This document shows positions 10,002-19,434 of a DNA stretch of 64,000 nucleotides, in pieces (positions within the stretch are counted from its first letter, which is position 1; each line of letters opens with the position of its first letter). The notes under the pieces are model-generated. The model was not told the DNA's origin and made no database searches. It saw nothing but the letters and a program-made list of their open reading frames with translations. Made by a program: the position numbers and the translations under genes. The stretch spans positions 310,001 to 374,000 of the forward strand of contig NZ_AMRX01000007.1 in assembly GCF_000300815.1 (NCBI RefSeq), in the 5' to 3' direction. This DNA comes from Gayadomonas joobiniege G7. GTDB lineage: Bacteria; Pseudomonadota; Gammaproteobacteria; Enterobacterales; Alteromonadaceae.

Positions 10002-10775
10002 CTACTTTTTAGTTATTTTTGGCCCGAAGTAAACAATTTGAATGTCTTTTTGCTCTGGCAATATAGGCCACTCAAAATATACTCTGACTTGAGGTGTCTT
10101 AATTTTCCCATGAAAACTGTACTCCCTCTTAGTTCCATCTCTACTGTCTAAAAACCTAAGTTTACTTTGGAACGCCCTTTTGTCTTGAGCTGTTTCATCA
10201 GAAAACCACGCCTTATCTCCTTGAAAAAACTCTCTCACAATACAATTCGTTCGCTCAGTCCGGTTTCCTTGTTCATCCCTACTAGCCAAATACTCCTCTA
10301 AAACACGGCATAACTCCCGCATCCTGTCATAAACGGTCTTGTTATACGGCATGGTATTGATTTGCTGCAACAAACTAGTTGAAAAAACCAGGCTTGTAAA
10401 GTCTTTAGCTAACCTTTCTATGGCTTCTTGCCAATTAGTCGGTTCTGGCAAAGATGTTTTGCAAGAATCTAAAAGTTGCTTACAAGTCCAGAGGTTATCA
10501 ATGTCATAAGTTCCCTTTACGTCTTCTGGTATACCATGTTTAACTTGCAAAGGAGTAACATCATAACGCCCAGAAAAGCTAAAAGAAGCAACATGCTGCA
10601 AAATGATCGACTTTCTCGCACATTCTCCTAACCCATGATCTGTTACATCAATATTACTATACTCGAAATAATCATCTTCATTTTCTGTTCTGCGATCACA
10701 CCAGAAAGGCCCCATTTTACTTACCCAAGACATAATTTGATTTTTTAAGTCTCTAGGTGCTTCAGTAAGAACCAA
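10002..10775 (-). CDS. Unrecognised protein, 5' end probably removed by an IS remnant
   Basis: I do not recognise this family. The 257-residue frame starts at a TTG (10775) with no convincing ribosome site. The frame is open further back to 10820, but those codons run into the terminal repeat of the IS3-family remnant at 10798-10947. The likely reading is that the native start was lost when the element inserted or recombined, leaving a truncated gene. The remaining protein is soluble and charged, with CDRRTENEDDYFEY near the start, a helical middle and a beta-rich end (VRVYFEWPI, IQIVYFGPK). It follows hsdR on the same strand and may once have been the last gene of that operon. The function is unknown. 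Confidence 0.5.
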   Translation of the reverse strand: MVLTEAPRDLKNQIMSWVSKMGPFWCDRRTENEDDYFEYSNIDVTDHGLGECARKSIILQHVASFSFSGRYDVTPLQVKHGIPEDVKGTYDIDNLWTCKQLLDSCKTSLPEPTNWQEAIERLAKDFTSLVFSTSLLQQINTMPYNKTVYDRMRELCRVLEEYLASRDEQGNRTERTNCIVREFFQGDKAWFSDETAQDKRAFQSKLRFLDSRDGTKREYSFHGKIKTPQVRVYFEWPILPEQKDIQIVYFGPKITKK

Positions 10776-10797
10776 TTGTGAAAAGTTTTTATTATTA

Positions 10798-10947
10798 CAA
10801 ACTGGTAAGGCCTGACTTCTCTAGACACCTACTATCTGTTTAAATTCATCTGAATATCGGATACCTTTACCCATGATTTTCCTCTTTATGGTTCCAGTTA
10901 CATTTTTACCATAAAAAGTGTCCGGGAATCTCAGGCCTTACCAGTTT
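10798..10947 (-). mobile_element. 150-bp IS3-family remnant (MITE-like)
   Basis: Perfect 17-bp inverted ends, AAACTGGTAAGGCCTGA (10798-10814) and its complement (10931-10947), with weaker pairing continuing inward. On the minus strand a short frame starts at about 10876 and reads MGKGIRYSDEFKQIVGV before a TAG; this is the typical start of an IS3-family OrfA transposase. The rest of the transposase is gone. No clear target duplication is visible. It lies between hsdR and the truncated 257-residue gene. Confidence 0.7.
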
Positions 10948-10964
10948 CAGATCTGTTTATTCAG

Positions 10965-13900
10965 TTAGTGGATAGAATTATCCGAGTTACTCTTCCATTT
11001 ACTATGTTTCCTAAAATCGACGACATTCGGGCTATTGGCGATTGCCTCATCGATCACTGCCTGATCATTTTTCTCTTCACGACGTTTTTGGTACTTTTTT
11101 CGTATGACATTAGGAATCAAAACAAATGATGCCCAGAATGAAGCTTTTGCGACATCATAAATAGCACTTTCAATGTACGTCCGAAAATTCTCGTCTCCAA
11201 CAACCTCTACAGCATAAGCAATAAATTCATTGTATATACTGCCGTCTCTTGCCGATCTTAATGCCCAGACGACTCCACTTCGACCTTCTTCGTACAAAGG
11301 CAGATCTAAGTCCTTAGTGGCTTGTTCCAACTCTGACAAAGCGATCATTGTAGTGTCTAATATCAACGAAGAAACAATGCCTAACTCTTTAAGCTCACTG
11401 TAATATCCTGTAGTGAAAAGCGCACCAAAATCCCTCTCATAAGGTAATTCGGTTTTAAATGTGATCGTGGCTAGTTCTTGAGTATTAGCAAGTCGAGAAA
11501 CTTGAGAAGCGCGATAGAGTTTTTTATTTCCTAATAGCAACGGAATTGGTTCAGATGGTCGCTCATCGTTACTGACGCGACTGGGATTGTTTCTCTTAAA
11601 ATTCTCAGCCTGCTCAAAAATCTCTTTATACACTTCATCACGATCAATCGGCGGATAACCCCACTCATCGAGCAAAATGATCAGGTCAAAGTGCAATTCA
11701 GCTTTGATATCGTCTCGCTTGTTCCAATCCGTGTATTTAGCTTTGTCATCAATGACCTTCTTCACCTCTTTAGATAGGTCAAGCAGCTTCTCTTCGGGAT
11801 AAGTAAAGTCATACTTATGAGCCAATGAAATGAGAATGTCGTAAAAGGCTTTTTCTTCAAAATCTATTCCCATTTCACCAAACGAGGCCATTTCAGCACG
11901 TAGTTCATTGTAAAGGTTAATAATTTCATCAGAAAAATCATTAATGACTTCCGAGCGAAGTACATCCTTTTCATCACGCTCATTGTACTTTTCAACCAAC
12001 ATATTCATTTTCTTAGTGAAATCGACACCTTTCACTTTATTGGTCTTTTTAAACTCGCCAATCGCCTTAGCAAGCATTTGCTGAAGCAATTGAAGTTTCG
12101 TATTGGGCTGCTTCACCATCTCCAGTTTGGCGAGATAATCATCATCAAAAATATCAATCTCGCCACCGTCTTTCTCACCCAGCTTAAAGATCTCTTCGAC
12201 TCCATCACTGATCAGAGCATCTTTGACCAAATCCCTTACTCTGCGGTTCATTTGCTCTACATCTGGCGCACCGCCAGTGGTGATTTTAAATACAATGGTT
12301 CGAACCGCTAGATAATAATGAATCTTGTCCTTATGCTCTTTGGTCAGCTCACTGCTACCCACACAAATGTCATAAGCCGATTTAAGACGTTTGGTCAAAT
12401 CCATAAACGTCTTTTCAAACTTCTTGGTTCTAAGTGCAAAATCAGCAGAGGCATTTAAACAATGTAACTGCTCAAGTGGAGTACCATTGAAATAAGGCTT
12501 AGAGTCGAACTTATGGAACAGCCCATCCAATAGGCTCAGGTGATCCTTAACGATAATGACTGACTGTTTAATGTCTTCTAAGTTCTGATCTTGTCCCGCT
12601 GTGTATTGGGAAAGAGCAAGGTTCATCTGTTTTTTTATGCCGATGTAATCGACTACCAAACCATTCTCTTTACCTTCAAATTTACGATTTACTCTTGAAA
12701 TGGTTTGGATCAGATTATGCTTTTGCAAAGGCTTATCAATGTAGATGGTATCGAGGAACGGCACATCAAAGCCCGTTAACCACATATCAACCACAATAGC
12801 AATTTTGAAGTTCGATTTACCGTTTTTAAACTGACGATCCAGCTCTTTACGGTACTCTTTGTTACCGAGTTTGTTCCACAGAGCTTTATCATCGTCTTTG
12901 TTACGAGTCATAATCATCTTGACTCGTTCCATCGGCTTCACTTTCTTCTTATCACTTTCTGATAGAGTTGCACCGTCCTCACAGACTTTTACCTCATCCC
13001 ACTCAGGACGAAGCGCAATCAGTTCATTGTAGAACTGATAAGCGATTTCACGGCTGCTACAAACGAACATTGCTTTGCCTTTTTGAGTCGTGCCTTCTTC
13101 AACACGGTTCTCATAATGCTCAACAAAGTCTTTCGCTATGGCTTTGATACGCTCTGGGTCGCCCAGTATGGTAGACATACTCGCCATAGCCGTTTTGCTT
13201 TTATCTATTTGGTATTCGTTTGTTCCTGCTTCTTCACACTCTTTATAGTATTTTTCGACTTCATCAAGCTGGCGACCATCGAGTAACACTTTTGCTGCTC
13301 GGCCTTCATACACAATACGAACAGTAATTTCATCGTAAACCGATTCGGTCATTGTGTAGCTATCGACAACCGCACCAAATACATCCAGCGTTGCGTCAAT
13401 CGGTGTGCCAGTAAAGCCGACATAAGTAGCGTTTGGTAAAGAGTCGTGAAGATACTTAGCAAAGCCGTAAGTCTTTTTCACTCCGTCTTCTGTGACAGTA
13501 ATTTTCTGTTCTAAATTGGTTTGGCTGCGGTGCGCTTCATCCGAGATACAAATGACGTTGGTTCGCTCCGTCAGCAGCTCCAAATCTTCAGTAAATTTAT
13601 GGATGGTAGTCAGGAATACACCACCACTTTTACGCCCTTTCAGGTGCTCACGAAGTTCAGCACGACTCTCTACGCTGATGATGTTTTGATCGCCCACGTA
13701 ACCTTTTGCATTGGTGAATTGACCCGAAAGCTGATCATCCAGATCAGTACGATCAGTGATGAGAATGATGGTTGGGCTGCCCAACCCGACATCTTTCATC
13801 AGTAGACGAGATAAGAACAACATGGTGTAGCTCTTACCACAACCAGTCGCACCGAAATACGTACCACCCTTACCGTCACCACTCACCAGCTTACCGTGCT

Positions 13901-14747
13901 CATCAAAACACTTCATATGTTGTTTGATATTGGCAAAAAGCTTTGTTGCTGCGTAATACTGAGGATAACGACAAACAATCTTTTCTTGTTTGCTTGAGGT
14001 GTCAGGTAAGTAGATAAAGTGGCGTATCACATCCGTGAGTCGTTTCTTGTTAAATAAGCCGCTGATCATCGTAAACAATGAATCAATACCGTCTTTGTCT
14101 AGCTTATCTTCACCCGTAATTTTACGCCAAGAGTAATAAAACTCGTATGGGGCAAAATATGACCCCATTTTATTGTTCACACCATCGCTAATCACACACA
14201 GAGCGTTGTATTTGAATAGTTCAGGGATATCTCGATCATAACGAGTGGTTAGCTGCTTATACGCATCGTATATAGTCGCTTCTTCACGAATGGCACTCTT
14301 AAATTCAAATACCACAAGGGGTAAACCATTGATGTAAAGAATCCCATCAGGGATACGCAACTCATAGCCTTGTATCTCCATTTGGTTAACGATGCGATAG
14401 CGGTTGTTCTCTAGGTCAACGTAGTCGAGTAGCTGAATGTATAAATCTTTCTGGCTTGCATCTTCACGCTTGAGCAAAAAACCATCAGAGACAAACTTCA
14501 TTATGGATTTATTGGTATCGTAGAGATCCGAAGCAGGAAGATACTCAAGCTTATGGATGATTTGCTCTATCTCATAGGCTGTAATACCTTTCGCTTGATA
14601 ACGTTTGGCTAGAAATTCACGAAGATCGGACTTAATCAGCACATCTTCAGGTGCTCGCTCAATCTCCTCACCACGAGTATGTGGATAGCCTTCTTTCCCT
14701 AGCAGTTCAATGATGGCTTGTTCTAGCCTTTCTTCTGTGAATTTCAC
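10965..14747 (-). CDS. hsdR: Type I restriction enzyme R subunit (system 1)
   Basis: The 1260-residue motor and nuclease subunit of a type I RM complex: it translocates DNA using ATP and cuts unmodified DNA far from the site. The N-terminal nuclease has PDGILYINGLPLVVFEFKS (PD...ExK, about residues 132-150). The helicase has GATGCGKSYTM (Walker A, about 297-305), ISDEAHRS (DEAH, about 400) and GFTGTPI. VVDMWLTGFDVP and TISRVNR belong to the second RecA domain. The long helical C-terminus would contact HsdM and HsdS. Full length for the family. It begins 2 bp after hsdS ends, so M, S and R are one operon. The gene downstream on the same strand is truncated by an IS remnant. Confidence 0.96.
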   Translation of the reverse strand: MKFTEERLEQAIIELLGKEGYPHTRGEEIERAPEDVLIKSDLREFLAKRYQAKGITAYEIEQIIHKLEYLPASDLYDTNKSIMKFVSDGFLLKREDASQKDLYIQLLDYVDLENNRYRIVNQMEIQGYELRIPDGILYINGLPLVVFEFKSAIREEATIYDAYKQLTTRYDRDIPELFKYNALCVISDGVNNKMGSYFAPYEFYYSWRKITGEDKLDKDGIDSLFTMISGLFNKKRLTDVIRHFIYLPDTSSKQEKIVCRYPQYYAATKLFANIKQHMKCFDEHGKLVSGDGKGGTYFGATGCGKSYTMLFLSRLLMKDVGLGSPTIILITDRTDLDDQLSGQFTNAKGYVGDQNIISVESRAELREHLKGRKSGGVFLTTIHKFTEDLELLTERTNVICISDEAHRSQTNLEQKITVTEDGVKKTYGFAKYLHDSLPNATYVGFTGTPIDATLDVFGAVVDSYTMTESVYDEITVRIVYEGRAAKVLLDGRQLDEVEKYYKECEEAGTNEYQIDKSKTAMASMSTILGDPERIKAIAKDFVEHYENRVEEGTTQKGKAMFVCSSREIAYQFYNELIALRPEWDEVKVCEDGATLSESDKKKVKPMERVKMIMTRNKDDDKALWNKLGNKEYRKELDRQFKNGKSNFKIAIVVDMWLTGFDVPFLDTIYIDKPLQKHNLIQTISRVNRKFEGKENGLVVDYIGIKKQMNLALSQYTAGQDQNLEDIKQSVIIVKDHLSLLDGLFHKFDSKPYFNGTPLEQLHCLNASADFALRTKKFEKTFMDLTKRLKSAYDICVGSSELTKEHKDKIHYYLAVRTIVFKITTGGAPDVEQMNRRVRDLVKDALISDGVEEIFKLGEKDGGEIDIFDDDYLAKLEMVKQPNTKLQLLQQMLAKAIGEFKKTNKVKGVDFTKKMNMLVEKYNERDEKDVLRSEVINDFSDEIINLYNELRAEMASFGEMGIDFEEKAFYDILISLAHKYDFTYPEEKLLDLSKEVKKVIDDKAKYTDWNKRDDIKAELHFDLIILLDEWGYPPIDRDEVYKEIFEQAENFKRNNPSRVSNDERPSEPIPLLLGNKKLYRASQVSRLANTQELATITFKTELPYERDFGALFTTGYYSELKELGIVSSLILDTTMIALSELEQATKDLDLPLYEEGRSGVVWALRSARDGSIYNEFIAYAVEVVGDENFRTYIESAIYDVAKASFWASFVLIPNVIRKKYQKRREEKNDQAVIDEAIANSPNVVDFRKHSKWKSNSDNSIH

Positions 14748-14749
14748 TA

Positions 14750-15946
14750 TTAGTGTCCCCTATACATCTGCCCTAAGAGAAGGCTTTTTAGCTCAACTAA
14801 TTTCCCATTTTCTTTGTTAAACACCCTTTGCTGGCGCTGAACCTTCTCAAAAATTTGCTCAAATGATTCTTGTAAAGATTCTTGTGGAATTGGCACTACT
14901 ACTTTTTCCAAATCACCAATCGTTATCATTGACTGAGCAGAACCACTATCAAGACTTCTAAGATTTTTGAACTTAAGGAAGTAATACAGAAAGCCTTTTC
15001 GGACAGATGATTGACATATCGAAGCAACAATACTTAGATTCGTGATAAAAGCCTTTGGAGGAGACATAACAACGTTCCCAGTCCCACTCACCCCTCGGCA
15101 AACAATTAAAATTTCGGGATTCTCATACATAAACTCACTGTAGTAACCTCGAATACCATACCCAGAGAACACTGGAAACCCTTCGCTGGTAAACTTGTCT
15201 GAGTTAAGCATTTTACCGTACTTCATATCGACCAGGGTGCCCAAGTTCCCTATATTCCAGATAGTTGGAACCTCACATTCAAGCTCCTCACTGTACGCTA
15301 CATCTCCCCCAGAAGACTTATAAGGCTTTCCTTCTAGTTCAGGTTTACCGATGAATTCTGCATATTCTTTAGAGATCGGGAACTCAAAGTCTATAAACCA
15401 CTGTTTGTAAATAGCTTGAGCGGTATCTTCTAGCTTTTGAATAAGTTGTTCGTTTAGTGCAATACGGTCATTGACGACATTGTATTCACGAACGATTTCA
15501 CGCTGCTTTTCGATTGATGGGACTGGTAGTTCAACATCACACATTTCTTGCCAATCAAAAATTTCACGAACTGAACCATGAGACTTAAACCGAGCATAGC
15601 GATCAAATTCAGGTCGTCTAAACCACATCATCAAATATTCTGGGTCTAGCAGATTTAAGTCTTTAACCTCAAATACAGTATAAGCTTGGGATACCAACGC
15701 CTGCTCTAACGAATCAAGCATTGCGATCCCCATTTTATCTCCCCTACGAGATGTATCAGGTACGTAGGTGAATTGATGTTTTCTTACGATTTTGTACTTT
15801 TTAAAGTCAGTTCCTACAGTGTTAGCAACAGAATCAATAAACACCTTCTGGGTTGATACACCAAGTAAGTTATCCTTACGGTTTTCTTTATTTCTAGTGT
15901 CAACGACCTGAATAAACTGACCTAGTTTTTTATAGTTTGATCTCAT
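14750..15946 (-). CDS. hsdS: Type I RM specificity subunit (system 1)
   Basis: Determines the DNA sequence that the HsdM and HsdR subunits act on. About 398 residues with two target-recognition domains, each followed by a conserved helix: PVPSIEKQREIVREY closes the first and IPQESLQESFEQIFE the second, the normal two-TRD layout. Start choice: a longer frame begins at 15967, but ATG 15946 (MRSNYKKLG) matches the usual start and overlaps the end of hsdM by 17 bp, typical of translational coupling. The two TRDs differ from those of the second HsdS at 32876-34066, so the two systems should recognise different sites. Confidence 0.93.
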   Translation of the reverse strand: MRSNYKKLGQFIQVVDTRNKENRKDNLLGVSTQKVFIDSVANTVGTDFKKYKIVRKHQFTYVPDTSRRGDKMGIAMLDSLEQALVSQAYTVFEVKDLNLLDPEYLMMWFRRPEFDRYARFKSHGSVREIFDWQEMCDVELPVPSIEKQREIVREYNVVNDRIALNEQLIQKLEDTAQAIYKQWFIDFEFPISKEYAEFIGKPELEGKPYKSSGGDVAYSEELECEVPTIWNIGNLGTLVDMKYGKMLNSDKFTSEGFPVFSGYGIRGYYSEFMYENPEILIVCRGVSGTGNVVMSPPKAFITNLSIVASICQSSVRKGFLYYFLKFKNLRSLDSGSAQSMITIGDLEKVVVPIPQESLQESFEQIFEKVQRQQRVFNKENGKLVELKSLLLGQMYRGH

Positions 15947-17507
15947 AGCCCAGCTCTTTAAAAACATTTAGCAAGTCATTCTTCGATTGTTCTTCTTTTA
16001 CAAGTAGAGAACCAAAATCACCTCTTAATCTGTTCATCTTGTCATCAAAATTGACATTCTCATCTCTGTTAATGAACTCAATGTATTTACTAGGAACAAG
16101 CGAGTAATCTTTCGCTGAAACTTCCGTTTTCTTTGCAGAGTAACAATATTCAGCAATGTCCTTGTAATTCTCTTCCGCCCCCACTTGCTGCCAAGTGTGA
16201 AGCGTATTTGCAAAGTCTTGAATGTCTTGCTCAGAGAACTGAACAAACTTTTTCTCAAACGGTTCACCACGTTGACGCAGATCCATAAACAGAATTTCTT
16301 CTTCACGGTCACGATAATTACGAGTGACATCTTCGTGCGGAACAATGCGCTCTTTTTTGTTTTTGTTGAGTATCCATAAGGTGACACTGATATCAGTGGT
16401 GTAGAACATACTGCGAGGCAAAATAATTACTGCCTCAACTAGATTATTTTCAATCAACTTCTTGCGGATAGCTTTTTCCGTACCATCGCCAGAGAGAGCA
16501 CCATTTGACAGAATAAAACCAGCTACTCCATTTTCAGACAGCTTGGAAACCATATGTAAAATCCAACCATAGTTGGCATTACCTGTTTGTGGAGTTTCGT
16601 AGCCATCCCAACGATGATCATCAACCAGCTCATCGGAAGCTCGCCATTCTTTCTGATTGAATGGTGGATTCGCCATAATAAAATCAGCTTTAAGAGTTTC
16701 ATGCTGATCATTGGCAAAGGTATCTTTTGCGGCTGCGCCAAGGTTGGCAGAGATACCGCGAATAGCAAGGTTCATTTTCGCTAGTTTGTAGGTTGCGCCT
16801 GTGTACTCTTGACCATACACAGAAATGTCTTTCTTATTGCCTTTGTGGTTCTCAATGAACTTCATTGACTGAACAAACATACCGCCCGAACCACAACAAG
16901 GGTCATAGATTTTACCTTTGTATGGTTCAATCAGTTCTGCAATTAGGTTAACGATGCTCTTTGGTGTATAGAACTCGCCCTTACCCTTACCCTCTGCAAT
17001 CGCAAATTTAGACAAGAAATATTCATAGACTCGACCTACCACATCTTCGTGCGGATTCGCTAAAGTGTCGATATTGTTAATCACATCGATCAGCGCAGAT
17101 AGCTTGCTGACATCCAAACCAAGACGAGAGAAGTAGTTATCAGGCAACGCACCTTGCAGTGCTTTGTTGGTTTTCTCGATGGTGCTTAGAGCTGTATCGA
17201 TCTTTAGAGCAATATCTTCTTGTTTAGCGTTTTGCTGAACAAAGCTCCAGCGGCTCTCTTCTGGGAGATAAAAGACGTTTTCTTTAGTGTATGCCTGAAC
17301 TAAATCAACATACTTTTCTTGCCCTGCATCAATCAGATCTTGCTTGCGCTTCTCGAACGTATCGCTGATGAATTTGAGGAAAATCAGGCTTAATACGATG
17401 TGTTTGTATTCTGACGATTCAACACTACCACGCAGCTTGTTCGCTGCATCCCAAAGTGTTTCTTCAAATGATTTTTCTTTCTTCTTTGCTACTGCTTTTT
17501 TAGCCAT
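15930..17507 (-). CDS. hsdM: Type I RM DNA adenine methyltransferase subunit (system 1)
   Basis: A 525-residue N6-adenine methyltransferase that, with HsdS, protects host sites and, with HsdR, forms the restriction complex. An N-terminal helical HsdM_N domain (SFEETLWDAANKLRGSVE) is followed by the catalytic domain: FYTPKSIVNLIAEL near residue 180, the SAM-binding motif DPCCGSGGMF near 200, and the catalytic NPPF (ANPPFNQKEW) near 278. Full length. It is the first gene of the leftward M-S-R operon and has AGGAAAAGG just before its ATG. An XRE regulator lies about 350 bp upstream. Confidence 0.96.
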   Translation of the reverse strand: MAKKAVAKKKEKSFEETLWDAANKLRGSVESSEYKHIVLSLIFLKFISDTFEKRKQDLIDAGQEKYVDLVQAYTKENVFYLPEESRWSFVQQNAKQEDIALKIDTALSTIEKTNKALQGALPDNYFSRLGLDVSKLSALIDVINNIDTLANPHEDVVGRVYEYFLSKFAIAEGKGKGEFYTPKSIVNLIAELIEPYKGKIYDPCCGSGGMFVQSMKFIENHKGNKKDISVYGQEYTGATYKLAKMNLAIRGISANLGAAAKDTFANDQHETLKADFIMANPPFNQKEWRASDELVDDHRWDGYETPQTGNANYGWILHMVSKLSENGVAGFILSNGALSGDGTEKAIRKKLIENNLVEAVIILPRSMFYTTDISVTLWILNKNKKERIVPHEDVTRNYRDREEEILFMDLRQRGEPFEKKFVQFSEQDIQDFANTLHTWQQVGAEENYKDIAEYCYSAKKTEVSAKDYSLVPSKYIEFINRDENVNFDDKMNRLRGDFGSLLVKEEQSKNDLLNVFKELGYEIKL

Positions 17508-17855
17508 TCAACCTTTTCCTAAGATTAAAATAAAAACTATGTATAAGCCTGAACTATCAATAAGCTCACAAATTTGAAAATTCGTAGAGCGACTTATTAC
17601 TAACTTTATTCTTTTTCTATCCATGCATCGCGTTACTGCACTCAAATTGCTGACTTTTAGCGAATTGAGTTCAGCATATCAAAGCTATTTAAAATAAATT
17701 GAATCTATCAACGTATTGAATTAATAAATTTCACTTTTCTTAGATACCATTAGAGAGTATGGAAAAATGAAAGATTATACAATAAGTTGAACATTGTGAG
17801 GTGTTAGAAATTAGCAATTTTTCCGTTAAGAAATAAACGAAAAGAGCATCACTGG
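17508..17855. other. Intergenic region upstream of hsdM
   Basis: 348 bp, strongly AT-rich, between hsdM and the XRE gene. It must hold the hsdM promoter, but I could not single out one -35/-10 pair. No gene and no clear inverted-repeat operator seen. Confidence 0.5.
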
Positions 17856-18101
17856 TTATTTCTTTATGTTTAGCTTCGTTTCTACTTCTGATGGTTCAGG
17901 AAATATCTCCGATGGTTTACACCCAAGAACATGAATTATCTCATAAACCCTTTCACATGAGACAGGCACTACAGCCCTTTCAATACGACTCAGGTAACTC
18001 GCCTCTATGCCAATCTTTTCTGCTAGTTCAGCTTGAGATATGGAACGCTTCGTTCTCGCAAGTTTAATATTCATTCCAATCAGTTTTTGAACTGGCTGCA
18101 T
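17856..18101 (-). CDS. XRE-family transcriptional regulator, possible RM controller
   Basis: An 81-residue DNA-binding protein consisting almost entirely of one Cro/C1-type helix-turn-helix: IKLARTKRSISQAELAEK, then IGIEASYLSRIER (residues about 13-45), with a short charged C-terminal tail (EPSEVETKLNIKK). The size and position, just upstream of and in the same direction as hsdM-hsdS-hsdR, resemble the small C (controller) proteins that delay restriction until methylation is in place. C proteins are best known from type II systems, so a general element repressor is equally possible. ATG start. Confidence 0.85.
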   Translation of the reverse strand: MQPVQKLIGMNIKLARTKRSISQAELAEKIGIEASYLSRIERAVVPVSCERVYEIIHVLGCKPSEIFPEPSEVETKLNIKK

Positions 18102-18229
18102 CTAAAGATCTCACAACGTAAAACGTAAATATTCTCATATTGCGATACCTCAACCCATGACATATAATGAAAGAAATTAACATATATGTTATTTAATGAA
18201 CTATTCTATCAATATTTTTTGGTGTAGTA

Positions 18230-18337
18230 ATGACAATAGAACCTCTAATCAAACAAGTAATTTGCATGAAGAATATGGATAGGTTTTCAGTAACAGAAAT
18301 TCGCGCAGCTTTTATTGCACTTTCTAAATCACGCTAA
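18230..18337 (+). CDS. Possible small protein, 35 aa
   Basis: An ATG frame of 35 codons (MTIEPLIKQVICMKN..., ends ALSKSR) preceded by TTGGTGTAGTA, a weak ribosome site. The sequence MDRFSVTEIRAAFIAL looks like a real helical stretch. No family recognised. It may be a remnant. Confidence 0.3.
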   Translation: MTIEPLIKQVICMKNMDRFSVTEIRAAFIALSKSR

Positions 18338-18625
18338 ATAAATGCTTAGTTAAATTTCGACAGACGGATCCGTACCAGACATCCGAGGAGGTCACAACAG
18401 GTTATTGGTCGACATTTAGTACTTGGAAGGGTCGCTCAACTAACAGCACTTTTCTATCAGGGACATTTAACTTGCCCAGATTAGCATTCTACTGGTATTT
18501 ATGATTGTGCTGTTTTTTTGCCTCCTGTTAAATATGAACAGACACAATTCGAATCAGGAGCAGGAAATTACGACGATAATACGTAAATGATAATTAAGTA
18601 ATTTTTAGTTATCGACTTTTATCAC
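18338..18625. other. Non-coding or decayed stretch before alpA
   Basis: About 290 bp between the small ORF and alpA with no long frame on either strand and no clear repeat. It may be remnant sequence. Confidence 0.4.
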
Positions 18626-18811
18626 TCAATACCCTTCCCTATTTTCCACCTTATCCATCATCCAATCGGTCACTTCATCTTCCACCCAAGCAACTGACCT
18701 GCCGCCTAATGATACAGCCTTAGGAAACTTTTCTTCTTTCATAAATTGGTAAATAGATGACCGACTAAGTGTTGTAATTTCAATAACTTCTTTTAATTTA
18801 ATAAATCGCAT
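18626..18811 (-). CDS. AlpA-family excision/transcription regulator
   Basis: A 61-residue MerR-like winged-helix protein typical of AlpA: MRFIKLKEVIEITTLSRSS, then IYQFMKEEKFPKAVSLGG, then VAWVEDEVTDWMMDKVENRE. In CP4-57, AlpA activates the integrase gene and so promotes excision; the same role is likely here because this island also sits in ssrA. A diverged, broken AlpA copy lies at 42279-42509. The gene faces away from the radC-like gene, so the 135 bp between them carry both promoters. Confidence 0.92.
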   Translation of the reverse strand: MRFIKLKEVIEITTLSRSSIYQFMKEEKFPKAVSLGGRSVAWVEDEVTDWMMDKVENREGY

Positions 18812-18946
18812 TTGTATGCCCTTGGTTATTTAAGACATACAATGACGCAAACACATATTTGCTAATTTTAGGCCGCTAAAAATCGATTCCAAAAAATTAC
18901 ATTTACATATTACTACTGTGCATTAACTACAATTAGGAGACCTACA

Positions 18947-19423
18947 ATGCACAGTACTCAACCGGTAACTTGCCGATTAAACCTTACATCCGCTGATCAA
19001 TGCGTGCTTGAGCACGCGGCTAGCATTATCAGCAAGCAATTCGTCCAGTCAGATGTTTTTACCTCTGTCGATTTAGTTAAACAGTTTCTTAGCTGCAAAC
19101 TGGCGACTCAGCAAAGAGAAGTTTTCAGTGTAATGTTGCTCACAAACCAGCACCACCTTATAAGCTACCAGGAGCTGTTCTACGGCACTATAGACGGCGC
19201 AAGCATATACCCTAGGGAAGTTGTAAAACTATGCCTTCAGAGTAACGCTGCGGCCGTTATATTCGCTCATAATCACCCCTCTGGTGTAACTGAACCTTCT
19301 AGCGCTGATAAGCAAATAACACAGCGCCTGAAAAGCGCGCTGGGTTTAGTGGATATAAGAGTATTGGACCACTTCATCGTTGGAGCCAATTGTTTTTCTA
19401 TGGCCGAGCACGGCATGGTGTAA
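18947..19423 (+). CDS. RadC/YeeS-like JAB-domain protein
   Basis: A 158-residue member of the RadC (MPN/JAB metalloprotease-fold) family, of the short form carried on mobile elements. The metal-binding signature is AHNHPSGVTEPSSAD (H-x-H followed by a downstream Asp, about residues 107-121). The N-terminal helix-hairpin-helix part of chromosomal RadC is absent, which is normal for the island form. AGGAG lies 10 bp before the ATG. Despite the name, a DNA-repair function has not been shown for these proteins. It begins a rightward run with the DUF2787 and recombinase genes. Confidence 0.92.
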   Translation: MHSTQPVTCRLNLTSADQCVLEHAASIISKQFVQSDVFTSVDLVKQFLSCKLATQQREVFSVMLLTNQHHLISYQELFYGTIDGASIYPREVVKLCLQSNAAAVIFAHNHPSGVTEPSSADKQITQRLKSALGLVDIRVLDHFIVGANCFSMAEHGMV

Positions 19424-19434
19424 GGAGCAAAAAA

